Both the position numbers and the translations under genes were made by a program. Positions 16,775 through 24,803 of a DNA stretch of 64,000 bases are shown here, piece after piece. The DNA is from Paraburkholderia sp. Ac-20340 (lineage in GTDB: Bacteria > Pseudomonadota > Gammaproteobacteria > Burkholderiales > Burkholderiaceae). Location: positions 1 through 64,000 of the forward strand of contig NZ_JAAGPR010000032.1 of NCBI RefSeq assembly GCF_017104965.1, in the 5' to 3' direction. Below the pieces are notes generated by a model, which did no database searches, was not told the origin of the DNA, and saw only the letters and a program-made list of their open reading frames with translations. The number at the start of each line of letters is the position of its first letter. Positions within the stretch are counted from its first letter, which is position 1.

Positions 16775-17958
16775 ACGTAGAACAGTTGCGAGCAGACACT
16801 CCCGGGACCGCCGACGTCGTTCATTTGAACAACGCTGGCGCGAGCTTGATGCCGAATGTCGTGATCGATACCGTCATGGCGCACCTGCAATGCGAAACCC
16901 GTATTGGCGGCTATGAGGCAGCCGCCGCTGCTGATGCACGGCTTGAAGACGTCTATGCGTCGATTGCGCGACTCATCGGCGCGATGCCAGACGAAATCGC
17001 CGTTGTCGAAAATGCCACGCGCGCATGGGACATGGTGTTCTATTCGCTGCCGCTCAAGTTAGGCGACATCGTTTTGACGTCCACAACGGAATATGCTGGC
17101 AACTTTATTCCGTACCTGCAACTGAAGCGGCGCCTGGGCATTGAGATCGTCGTCGTGGAGAACGATCCGGGCGGCCAGATCTGCATGGATGATCTGCGAC
17201 GCAAGCTTCAGCATCCGCGCGCGAAACTCGTCACGTTGCCTGTCATCGGCACGAATGGCGGCCCGGTTCAACCTGTCGAGGCGATCGGTAAGGAAGCCCG
17301 GCAGGCAGGCGCATGGTTCCTGCTCGATGCCTGCCAGGGCATCGGACAACTACCGCTCGACGTGCAGAAGATCGGCTGTCATGCACTCACGGCAACCAGC
17401 CGGAAATACCTGCGCGGACCGCGCGGCATGGGTTTCCTGTACGTCGAGCGCGACCTGTGCTCGCAACTGGAGCCAGCATTCCTCGACTTGCACGCCGCGC
17501 ATCTACGCGGCCCCGATTCGTTTGAGCTCCGCAACGGTGCGCGACGGTTCGAGAACTGGGAATGCAACATCGCGGCCAAACTCGGCATGGGCGCGGCGGT
17601 CGAGTACGCGCTATCGATCGGCATGGATGCGATCTGGACGAGGATTCAAATGCTCGCGCACGCACTTCGTGCCCAGTTGCGCGACGTCGACGGCGTGCGG
17701 TTGCAGGACGTCGGCGCGATTCAATCCGGCATCGTCACGTTCACTTGCGACGGTATCGATCCCGACGACATCAAGCGCAAGCTCGCAAGCCTGCCAGAGA
17801 GAATCAACGTTTCCTGTTCGACCGACACATCGACGATGCTGGACATGCGCGCACGCGGCCTGAAATCGGTCGTACGAGCTTCCGTGCACGCCTATAACGT
17901 GCAGGATGAAATCGACGCACTCGTTTATGCCATCAATGAAATCTCTCTCCGGAGATAA
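16768..17958 (+). CDS. Class V PLP-dependent enzyme of unassigned role in the siderophore operon
   Basis: The 396-residue product is a fold-I class V aminotransferase/cysteine desulfurase-like protein. It has HLNNAGASLMP at the N-terminus, LLDACQGIGQLPLDV (PLP-ring aspartate) and the Schiff-base lysine K213 in TSRKYLRGPRG. The extended TSRKYLRGPRGMGF resembles isopenicillin-epimerase/EgtE-type members rather than SufS, and no desulfurase cysteine loop was seen. It is embedded between the exporter and serine-kinase genes by short overlaps. No equivalent step is known to me in staphyloferrin B synthesis. It could be a lyase, racemase or transaminase acting on an amino acid precursor or tailoring the product. 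The function is open. Confidence 0.82.
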   Translation: MLNVEQLRADTPGTADVVHLNNAGASLMPNVVIDTVMAHLQCETRIGGYEAAAAADARLEDVYASIARLIGAMPDEIAVVENATRAWDMVFYSLPLKLGDIVLTSTTEYAGNFIPYLQLKRRLGIEIVVVENDPGGQICMDDLRRKLQHPRAKLVTLPVIGTNGGPVQPVEAIGKEARQAGAWFLLDACQGIGQLPLDVQKIGCHALTATSRKYLRGPRGMGFLYVERDLCSQLEPAFLDLHAAHLRGPDSFELRNGARRFENWECNIAAKLGMGAAVEYALSIGMDAIWTRIQMLAHALRAQLRDVDGVRLQDVGAIQSGIVTFTCDGIDPDDIKRKLASLPERINVSCSTDTSTMLDMRARGLKSVVRASVHAYNVQDEIDALVYAINEISLRR

Positions 17959-17959
17959 G

Positions 17960-18367
17960 ATGCCGAAGCAGAATCCCTATTGCGTCGCAGTGAAGCCGAT
18001 CGAGTTTCTCGTCCAATCCGAAGCGGTCGACCACACCAATGTCGACAAACTGGTGTGTGAGATTCGCACATCAGGAAAATGGACAACCCCTATTCCCGTG
18101 AGTCGCGAAACCGGCATTGTCATGGACGGTAATCATCGCCTGACTGCTGCAGCCATTCTCGGACTTCGTCACCTGCCATGCGTGCTGCTCGATTATCTTG
18201 ACCCCAGAGTGTCGGTAACCGAATGGAAGACCGGCATACCGTTCCAGGTAGACGCCATTCTTCAGCGCCTTCTGTGTGAAAAGGCCTTGTTCCCCTATAA
18301 GACCACACGGCATGCGTTCGCGCCTTCGCTGCCCGTGACCGATATACCGCTCGACATTCTGCAATGA
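17960..18367 (+). CDS. ParB/sulfiredoxin-fold free serine kinase, SbnI/SerK type
   Basis: The product is 135 residues from ATG 17960, one base after the upstream stop, with GGAGA at 17951-17955. A start at 17906 would overlap far into the preceding gene without a ribosome site. It has the signature MDGNHRLTAA (DGNHR at 56-60) and an acidic residue in LVCEIR upstream, the arrangement of the ParB-like SbnI and archaeal SerK proteins that phosphorylate free L-serine. It would supply O-phospho-L-serine to the SbnA-type enzyme in the same operon, making the route independent of SerA/SerC flux. SbnI is also reported as a haem-responsive regulator; this protein is only about half its length, so a purely catalytic role seems likelier. 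Confidence 0.8.
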   Translation: MPKQNPYCVAVKPIEFLVQSEAVDHTNVDKLVCEIRTSGKWTTPIPVSRETGIVMDGNHRLTAAAILGLRHLPCVLLDYLDPRVSVTEWKTGIPFQVDAILQRLLCEKALFPYKTTRHAFAPSLPVTDIPLDILQ

Positions 18368-18490
18368 CGAGTCGATCGATTGCGCGTGCATGCATGCATG
18401 CCTGCCGTGCTGCTTCCCGACAGCACCGATATACTCGTCGCTCGTTGATTCGCGATATCGGCCCTTTCTGTAGTGCTCCCTAACCGCTCC

Positions 18491-19834
18491 ATGACTTCGA
18501 TCCGCCGCCGCCTGCTCACCTGGCTCGTATGCGGCTTCGCCATTGCTTCGTTGATTGCCGCCTACGGAATTTTTCGCACCGCCCGTCATGAGGCGGCCGA
18601 GTTGTTCGATTACGAATTGCGTGCAGTCGCGCTCTCCATCCCCGCCAATCTGGGTGTCGCCCAGCGTATCGAAGACGCGGAACGCGGCGGCAAAGGCTAT
18701 AGCGGAATCGACGACGACGAAATTCTCATTCAGATCTGGGACGATCAAGGCCGCGAAGCCTATCACTCGCAACACGTCGTTTCACTGCCGCGCGGCGGCG
18801 CAGGTTTCAATGTATTACGGCACAACGGCGAAACCTGGCGCGTGTTCGGCCTCCAGCGGCCGGACGCTTTCGTTCAGGTAGCGCAGCCTTACGGCATTCG
18901 CGACAGCCTCGGTCGCCAGCTGGCGTTACACACAATCTGGCCGTTGGCACTGCTGGTACCCATGTCGATCGCTCTCGTTCTGTTTGTCGTCGCGCGCGGC
19001 CTGCTGCCGATACGCGAGCTTTCCACCCACCTCACGACGCGCAGTCTTTCCGCGCTTCATCCGCTGGTTCTCGACGCGGACACGCCTCTCGAGCTCGTCC
19101 CGCTCGTCCACGCACTCAACGATCTGCTTGCGAGACTCCGTCTCGCATCCCAGGCACAGCAGAATTTCATCGCCGACGCGGCCCACGAACTGCGCTCGCC
19201 ACTCGCGGCACTCAGCCTGCAAGTACAGAGTACGATTCGCTCGGGCGAATTGCGTGGTGAAACGCATATTCTCGATCGAATCAGCGTGCGCCTTAGCCGT
19301 CTCGTTCGCCTCGTGCACCAACTGTTGAGTCTTGCCCACGAAGACTCTGATACGCCGGCGAAACTCAAACCTGCGAGTCTGCGAAAAATCGCGGAGACGA
19401 TCATTGGCGAGTTTTCTCTGCTCGCAGAGGAAAAATCGATCGACCTTGGACTCGTCGTGCATTCCGATCGCCCGGGTCGTGATACGTTCGAGGCACGCGT
19501 TGACCCGCACGGCTTGCATACGCTCATCGGCAACCTGGTAGACAATGCAATCCGCTATGTGCCGTGTGGCGGCCAGGTCGATCTGGTGTTAGTCCACAAC
19601 GGTGACGACACGTCTATTCAGGTAGTCGATAACGGACCCGGCATTCCCGAAGAACACATCGATCGGGCATTTGACAGGTTTTACCGGGCGAATGCGCCGC
19701 AAGGAACCGGAAGTGGGCTTGGCCTATCCATCGCCGCGCGTATCGCCGCACGCCACGGCGCGCAACTGACCCTCGCTAACAACGCTGACGGCGTCGGGCT
19801 CACAGCTTCGCTCACGCGACTCAAACCTCTGTGA
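18491..19834 (+). CDS. Orphan sensor histidine kinase, QseC-like
   Basis: The 447-residue product starts at ATG 18491; a GTG at 18473 is an alternative. Membrane helices at about 12-32 and 150-172 flank a periplasmic region with a QseC/PmrB-like DEILIQIWDDQGREAYHS segment. The kinase core has H232 in DAAHELRSPLAA, NLVDNAIRYVP, VVDNGPGIPEEH and GSGLGLSIA. No response-regulator gene is adjacent: 123 bases separate it from the siderophore operon, and the next gene is convergent. A partner must be encoded elsewhere; the regulator at 5346 is one candidate. Cotranscription with the siderophore genes is possible. Confidence 0.88.
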   Translation: MTSIRRRLLTWLVCGFAIASLIAAYGIFRTARHEAAELFDYELRAVALSIPANLGVAQRIEDAERGGKGYSGIDDDEILIQIWDDQGREAYHSQHVVSLPRGGAGFNVLRHNGETWRVFGLQRPDAFVQVAQPYGIRDSLGRQLALHTIWPLALLVPMSIALVLFVVARGLLPIRELSTHLTTRSLSALHPLVLDADTPLELVPLVHALNDLLARLRLASQAQQNFIADAAHELRSPLAALSLQVQSTIRSGELRGETHILDRISVRLSRLVRLVHQLLSLAHEDSDTPAKLKPASLRKIAETIIGEFSLLAEEKSIDLGLVVHSDRPGRDTFEARVDPHGLHTLIGNLVDNAIRYVPCGGQVDLVLVHNGDDTSIQVVDNGPGIPEEHIDRAFDRFYRANAPQGTGSGLGLSIAARIAARHGAQLTLANNADGVGLTASLTRLKPL

Positions 19835-19957
19835 TCAGATCTGTCGCAGACGGATTTCGCGACGTCACCTTTGCACAATACAAGCGCGCCGTACTTGGCG
19901 CGTTAGTTCGAGACGTTAAGCTAACTGCCATTCGATTAAGACGCGGCGGTGAACGCC

Positions 19958-20038
19958 ATGACAGACGGCAAGCTGTTCGACGGCGAGTGGGGTAATACGG
20001 ATTATCCGGCGCGGTCGCAAGAGGCGGTCGAGGCGTGA
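19958..20038 (+). pseudogene. Possible remnant of a glutathionyl-hydroquinone reductase 5' end
   Basis: A 26-codon frame reads MTDGKLFDGEWGNTDYPA and then stops. LFDGEW resembles the LVNGQW opening of the intact reductase gene at 63692. It may be a decayed fragment, or chance. There is no ribosome site of note. Confidence 0.2.
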
Positions 20039-20042
20039 AATG

Positions 20043-20082
20043 TGTGGGGCCGCGTATTTGCTACGAATAAAGCGGCCCCACA
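20043..20082. terminator. Strong hairpin between convergent genes
   Basis: TGTGGGGCCG pairs perfectly with CGGCCCCACA, with an inner TATT/AATA extension. It sits seven bases downstream of the AraC-family stop (20089) and could also serve the plus-strand kinase gene. No T-run follows on either strand, so efficiency is uncertain. Confidence 0.5.
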
Positions 20083-20088
20083 GCCCCT

Positions 20089-20892
20089 CTACTCCACCAC
20101 GCGAAAATATTCACTCGGCGGCACGCCCAGCTGCTTGCGAAACATCGCGGAAAATGCGCTGGGGCTGTCGTAGCCCATATCGAGCGCAACATCGACGATA
20201 CGCGCGCCCGACGCCAGGCGCTCCAGCGCCATCAAAAGCCGGGCCTGCTGCCGCCACTGACCAAACGTCAAACCAGTTTCCCGCATGAACAGACGCTGAA
20301 TCGTCTTGACGTCGACGCCAATGACTCCCGCCCAATGAGCCAGGGTCCGGTTGTCGTCGGGCGCTTCCGCGATCGCGTTGCAGATCGTGCGCAGATACGG
20401 ATGGTGGGGATTGGGCAGATGTAAAGGCAGAACGGGCAGAACCCGCAACTCGTCGAGTATCAGCCCCATCAAGCGGCCATCGCGCGAATCGGTCAGATAA
20501 TCGCCGTCAATCTCAATCGCACTGACAATAAGCTGCTTGAGCAGATCGGAAATCGCCACGGTCGCGCAGGCTGCGGGCAATCCGCTAGCGGCCTCCGGCT
20601 GGATATAGAGCGAACGCATCGACACCGCGCTCACCATGCGGATCGTGTGCGACGTGAAGGCCGGCATCCAGATCGCGCGTGTGGGCGGCACGATCCACTG
20701 GCCCGCCTCGCTGCTCACGACCATCACGCCTTCGACCGCATAGATCAGCTGCGCCACGCCGTGATGGTGCGCGGGACGGACTTCGCCCGCGGGAAAATCG
20801 ACCGAACGACTGCTTACCGCGGCAAGACGATGATGATGGTCGCGTCGCGGGGAATGCTGGGAATCTTGCGAAAGCGGGCTGAGCCTGGGCAT
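20089..20892 (-). CDS. AraC-family regulator, cupin type, likely controlling the divergent efflux gene
   Basis: The 267-residue product has an N-terminal cupin-like sensor domain (FPAGEVRPAHHHGVAQLIYAVEG, WIVPPTRAIWMPAFTSHTIRM) and a C-terminal double helix-turn-helix (LAHWAGVIGVDVKTIQRLFMRE and IVDVALDMGYDSPSAFSAMFRKQLG). This layout matches the NimR/YeaM group, which activate divergent MFS efflux genes. The fosmidomycin-resistance-type pump starts 100 bases away on the other strand, so a local regulator-target pair is likely. The inducer is unknown. Confidence 0.87.
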   Translation of the reverse strand: MPRLSPLSQDSQHSPRRDHHHRLAAVSSRSVDFPAGEVRPAHHHGVAQLIYAVEGVMVVSSEAGQWIVPPTRAIWMPAFTSHTIRMVSAVSMRSLYIQPEAASGLPAACATVAISDLLKQLIVSAIEIDGDYLTDSRDGRLMGLILDELRVLPVLPLHLPNPHHPYLRTICNAIAEAPDDNRTLAHWAGVIGVDVKTIQRLFMRETGLTFGQWRQQARLLMALERLASGARIVDVALDMGYDSPSAFSAMFRKQLGVPPSEYFRVVE

Positions 20893-20992
20893 GTCCTTTT
20901 TCCGACGATCGATTGGCTATTCGCGGGAGACGGATCGGTAGTGTAGCCCTAGACTGGATTTCCCATCCAGCGCATGCAGCGGGCTCCAGACC

Positions 20993-22252
20993 ATGAAAAA
21001 CGCAGCCACCCTGACCTCGAACGCGGCATCGTCGCGACCTGCGCCCTCCGGGCGACAGACGGCGTTCGGCATACTCGGCGTCATGAGCGCTTCGCACCTG
21101 CTCAACGACATGATCCAGTCCCTGATGATTGCGGTTTATCCGCTTTTCAAAGGCGGACTGCATCTGTCGTTTGGCGAACTGGGAGTGGTGACGCTGGCGT
21201 ATCAATTGACCGCCAGTTTGCTGCAGCCGTTTATCGGCCACTACACGGATCGCACGCCCAGGCCCGGATCGCTGCCCGTATCGATGATCTTCAGCCTGTG
21301 CGGGCTGCTGTTGCTATCGCGTGTCGGCAGCTTTCCCGGCTTGATTTGCGCGGCAATGCTGGTGGGCACCGGCTCTTCGATGTTTCATCCCGAATCGTCG
21401 CGCGTGGCGCGCCTGGCTTCGGGCGGGCGGCATGGCCTCGCACAATCGATTTTCCAGGTGGGCGGCAATACGGGTAGCGCAATTGGACCACTGCTCGCGG
21501 CGCTGTTCATCGCGCCTCGCGGTCAACACGGCATTGCGTGGTTCGCGCTTGCCGCCGTGCTGGCCATGTTGCTGCTTTCGCTCGCGAGCCGCTGGTATCG
21601 GCGGGACATGGCGCAGCACGGCGCGCGCAAACGCAGCGCGACCGGCAAGGCAGCGCTCGACCTGCGCACGGTGGTGCCGGTTATCGCGATCCTGATGTTG
21701 CTGATGTTCTCCAAATACTTCTACACCGTGAGCATCAGCAACTATCTGATCTTTTATCTGCAAGGGAAATTCGGGCTGGGCGTGCAAGCGGCGCAACTGC
21801 ATCTCTTCATATTCCTGGCTGCCGTGGCGGCGGGAACGCTGGTCGGCGGCCCGCTGGCCGACCGGATCGGCCGCAAGACCGTGATCTGGTTTTCGATCAT
21901 GGGCGCCGCGCCCTTCACACTCGCACTGCCTTACGCGAGCCTGCCCGTCACGACGATCCTGCTGATTGCGATTGGCTTCATCGTGTCGTCCGCGTTTTCC
22001 GCGATTCTGGTCTATGCGCAGGAATTGATGCCGGGACGAATTGGTATGGTGTCCGGATTATTTTTTGGTTTTGCATTCGGACTGGGCGGCATTGGCGCGG
22101 CGGTGCTCGGTCGCGCCGCCGATCGCCATGGGATTCCCGCCGTCTACGCTGTGTGTGCCTGGCTCCCCTTGCTGGGTATCGCTGCGGCCTGGCTGCCCAG
22201 GCAACCGGGCGAGCGTGCTGACGCCGGTTCCGGCTCAGAGCAGCGTGGATGA
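20993..22252 (+). CDS. fsr: MFS efflux pump, fosmidomycin resistance (Fsr) type
   Basis: The 419-residue, 12-helix MFS protein carries the Fsr signatures SASHLLNDMIQSLMIAVYPL in helix 1, PFIGHYTDRTPRPGSLP between helices 2 and 3, GSSMFHPESSRVARLASGGRHGLAQS in helices 4-5, and LADRIGRKTVIW in the second half. Fsr exports fosmidomycin and some other compounds by proton antiport across the inner membrane. The AraC-type regulator is divergent. A small membrane-protein frame overlaps the stop by ATGA. Physiological substrate is unknown. Confidence 0.9.
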   Translation: MKNAATLTSNAASSRPAPSGRQTAFGILGVMSASHLLNDMIQSLMIAVYPLFKGGLHLSFGELGVVTLAYQLTASLLQPFIGHYTDRTPRPGSLPVSMIFSLCGLLLLSRVGSFPGLICAAMLVGTGSSMFHPESSRVARLASGGRHGLAQSIFQVGGNTGSAIGPLLAALFIAPRGQHGIAWFALAAVLAMLLLSLASRWYRRDMAQHGARKRSATGKAALDLRTVVPVIAILMLLMFSKYFYTVSISNYLIFYLQGKFGLGVQAAQLHLFIFLAAVAAGTLVGGPLADRIGRKTVIWFSIMGAAPFTLALPYASLPVTTILLIAIGFIVSSAFSAILVYAQELMPGRIGMVSGLFFGFAFGLGGIGAAVLGRAADRHGIPAVYAVCAWLPLLGIAAAWLPRQPGERADAGSGSEQRG

Positions 22253-22494
22253 TGCGGGACGCCCTTTATCCGATGGGAGCCGTGCTGCTGTTTGCGCTCA
22301 TATCGCATGCCAGCCTGAGCTTGCATATTCGCGCCATGAAAGCCGAAATCGACCGGCACCCATTCCGTCTATCAGGCGTGACACGGCATGAAGCGCAGCA
22401 ACGGCTGCTTGAATGGCGTGCGCAAAGAAAGAGACTTTGGCCGACTGCTGTGTTGTTGATCGTGGTGATTGGCGTGGCAATGCATGGCTTTTGA
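22249..22494 (+). CDS. Small two-helix membrane protein coupled to fsr
   Basis: The 81-residue product starts in an ATGA overlap with the fsr stop, which suggests translational coupling. It has two hydrophobic segments (residues about 8-24 and 63-79) separated by a basic, helical, hydrophilic loop (AMKAEIDRH, RHEAQQRLLEWRAQRKR). No family was recognised. Small membrane proteins of this shape can modulate transporters. Codon usage is GC3-rich as in its neighbours, supporting a real gene. Confidence 0.55.
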   Translation: MMRDALYPMGAVLLFALISHASLSLHIRAMKAEIDRHPFRLSGVTRHEAQQRLLEWRAQRKRLWPTAVLLIVVIGVAMHGF

Positions 22495-22566
22495 AGTGAG
22501 GTAATGCGCTATTGACTGCAGAGCCAGTTCACTGCGGGCTGCACGTTCGACGGCGGATAGACAATC

Positions 22567-23253
22567 CTATAACGCCAGCCGGAATCCCGCGCCATAGACC
22601 GACTGGATCACATCCTCGTCCGGTGCGATCGATTCGAATTTGCGGCGAATCTTTTTGACGTGGCTGTCGATGGTGCGGTCCTCGACGATGCGGCCATCGG
22701 GATACAGCTGGTCCATCAGCGCATCGCGCGAAAACACGCGGCCTGGCCGCGCTGCGAGCGTCTTGAGCAAGCGGAATTCGATCGGCGTGAACTCGATCGT
22801 CACGCCGCGAAAGGTCGCCTGAAAACATTCTTCGTCCAGACTGAGCGGCACGCTTTCGGGCGCGCGCTCGAAGCGCGAGCGGCGCAAGATCGCCTTCACG
22901 CGCGCCACCAGCTCCAGCAGGCTGAAGGGCTTGCAGATGTAATCGTCCGCACCCAGTTCGAGGCCAATCAGCCGATCCACTTCCTCCACCTGCGCCGTCA
23001 CCATGATGACCGGCACGTCGCTGTACGTGCGTAGATCGCGGCAGATATCGCGGCCGTCGCGGCCCGGCAGCATCAGGTCGAGCACGATCAGGCCCGGCAT
23101 CTGGCGCTTCACTTCGCCCGCCACGGCCAGACCGTCGCCCACGCAGCGCGTTGCAAAACCCGCTGCCTGCAAAAAATCCGCCATCAGGCTAGCGAGTTTA
23201 GGTTCGTCTTCGACGATCAGAATATCGATCGGTGTTTCGTTAATCGCGCTCAC
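22567..23253 (-). CDS. OmpR-family response regulator, BaeR-like
   Basis: The 228-residue product starts at GTG 23253, overlapping the kinase gene by 14 bases. The receiver domain has E15-D16, phosphoacceptor D59 in LIVLDLMLPG and K in DDYICKPFSL. The winged helix contains EFTPIEFRLLKTLAARPGRVFSRDALMDQLYPDGRIVEDRTIDSHVKKIRRK, characteristic of BaeR/AdeR-type regulators. It is the last gene of the RND efflux operon and very likely activates it in response to envelope or drug stress sensed by the adjacent kinase. Confidence 0.9.
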   Translation of the reverse strand: MSAINETPIDILIVEDEPKLASLMADFLQAAGFATRCVGDGLAVAGEVKRQMPGLIVLDLMLPGRDGRDICRDLRTYSDVPVIMVTAQVEEVDRLIGLELGADDYICKPFSLLELVARVKAILRRSRFERAPESVPLSLDEECFQATFRGVTIEFTPIEFRLLKTLAARPGRVFSRDALMDQLYPDGRIVEDRTIDSHVKKIRRKFESIAPDEDVIQSVYGAGFRLAL

Positions 23254-24742
23254 TTCGGTTCCTGGCTGCTGTCCTGATCAATAACGGCGTAGGGCTGTCC
23301 TTCTCGGCGCCGTCTTTCCAACGCGGTAATTCGATGGCGATGCGCAAGCCGCCTTGCGGCGCGCGCGCCGCATCGATGTGCCCGCCATGCGCTTCGACAA
23401 TGCCGCGACAGATCGGCAGGCCAAGTCCCGCGCCGCCGGTCGCGCGGCTGCGCGACGCCTCCACGCGATAAAAGCGCTCGAATAGCGATGGCAGATACGC
23501 ATCGGCCACGCCCGCACCGTTGTCGTCGAATTCGATGCGCACCGTACTCGCATCCTCACGCGCGCTCACGAATACCGCACCGCCGCAATCGACGTAGCGC
23601 AGCGCGTTTTCAAGGATATTCGTGAAGACCTGCTGCAGCCGCCGCTCGTCGCCGCGCACCCAGAGCGGCGCATCGGGCAGACTGGCGTGCAGCGTCAGCC
23701 CCGCATCGCTCAGGCGGCGCGCGCCGCGGCGCAGCGCCGCTCGCAAGGTCTCGCACACATCGGTCTGTTCATGGTGGTAACGCAGCGCGCCCACGTCGGC
23801 GAGCGAAAGATCGTAGAGGTCGTCGACCAGCCGGCTCAGGCGTTTCACCTCGCCGCCCAGCGAGCGCACCGCCTCGACGCTCACAGGCCGCACGCCCACT
23901 TCGATCGCCTCGATTTCGCCGCTCATCACCGCAAGCGGCGTGCGCAGTTCGTGCGAAATATCGGCGACCAGCGCGGAGCGCATGCGTTCGGTGCTTTCCA
24001 GCGTCTGCGCAAGGTGGTTGAAATCGCGTTCGAGCTGGCCAATGTCGCCGCTCGATACCGTCGGCACACGCGCGCTCAGATCGCCGCCCGCGAGCGTGTG
24101 CGTGGCGCTGGCGATGCGCCGCAACGGCGAGGCCAGCGCGCGCGCCATCCACAAGGTCGTGAGAATCGCCAGCAGCGTGGCGGCAATCGCGATGATCCAG
24201 CTCGATTCGCGCTGGGTCTTCTGGAAGCGCAGATCGCCCGCTTCGGTGGCGCGCTCGAACGGCACCATCAGCAACCAGCCTACGGTCTTGCCGCTCACCA
24301 CAATGGGACGGCGCGGCGAGCTATCGGCAAACGATGGATTGCCGAACACGTAACGGCCCTGGGCGTCGAGCAGCGTAAAGCGCGTATTGGTGCCGATCAG
24401 CGACGACACCGGCAGGCGCGGCAGCGGCGCGTGGCTCGACACCGGATACGAGGCGGGCGCGTAAGGCCGCATGATTTCGTGCCAGAGGCTGCGATTCTCC
24501 AGCAGAAAATCCCAGCTGCCGTGATCGCGATACGCCATGCCCAGCGGCCCGACGCTCGATTCGAGCCGCTTGATTTCCTGATGCTCCAGGTAGCCGAGAA
24601 AGCCGCGCTCGAAGCTGATCTGCGCGCCCACGGCCATCGCGCCGATCACCAGCACATTGACGACGAGCATCGCGGCAAACAGCTTGCCGGTGAGGCTCGA
24701 GCGTCGGATCGCGTGTATCGCGCGGGTCAGCACTGCTGGCAT
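23240..24742 (-). CDS. Sensor histidine kinase, BaeS-like
   Basis: The product is 500 residues from ATG 24742, just before a basic stretch and the first helix (GKLFAAMLVVNVLVIGAMAVGA); the frame is open further upstream but without a plausible N-terminus. A periplasmic domain of about 140 residues precedes the second helix (WIIAIAATLLAILTTLWMA), a HAMP domain, H264 in ISHELRTPLAV, NILENALRYVD, EFDDNGAGVADAY and GGAGLGLPIC. It pairs with the overlapping BaeR-like regulator and follows the RND pump genes by 61 bases, so the pump and its sensor form one unit. Confidence 0.9.
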   Translation of the reverse strand: MPAVLTRAIHAIRRSSLTGKLFAAMLVVNVLVIGAMAVGAQISFERGFLGYLEHQEIKRLESSVGPLGMAYRDHGSWDFLLENRSLWHEIMRPYAPASYPVSSHAPLPRLPVSSLIGTNTRFTLLDAQGRYVFGNPSFADSSPRRPIVVSGKTVGWLLMVPFERATEAGDLRFQKTQRESSWIIAIAATLLAILTTLWMARALASPLRRIASATHTLAGGDLSARVPTVSSGDIGQLERDFNHLAQTLESTERMRSALVADISHELRTPLAVMSGEIEAIEVGVRPVSVEAVRSLGGEVKRLSRLVDDLYDLSLADVGALRYHHEQTDVCETLRAALRRGARRLSDAGLTLHASLPDAPLWVRGDERRLQQVFTNILENALRYVDCGGAVFVSAREDASTVRIEFDDNGAGVADAYLPSLFERFYRVEASRSRATGGAGLGLPICRGIVEAHGGHIDAARAPQGGLRIAIELPRWKDGAEKDSPTPLLIRTAARNRSERD

Positions 24743-24803
24743 GTTGTTGCCTGGCGTCCTTGAGTCGGGAATCGTGCGGTCATGATACCCGTCGCGGCGG
24801 CGC

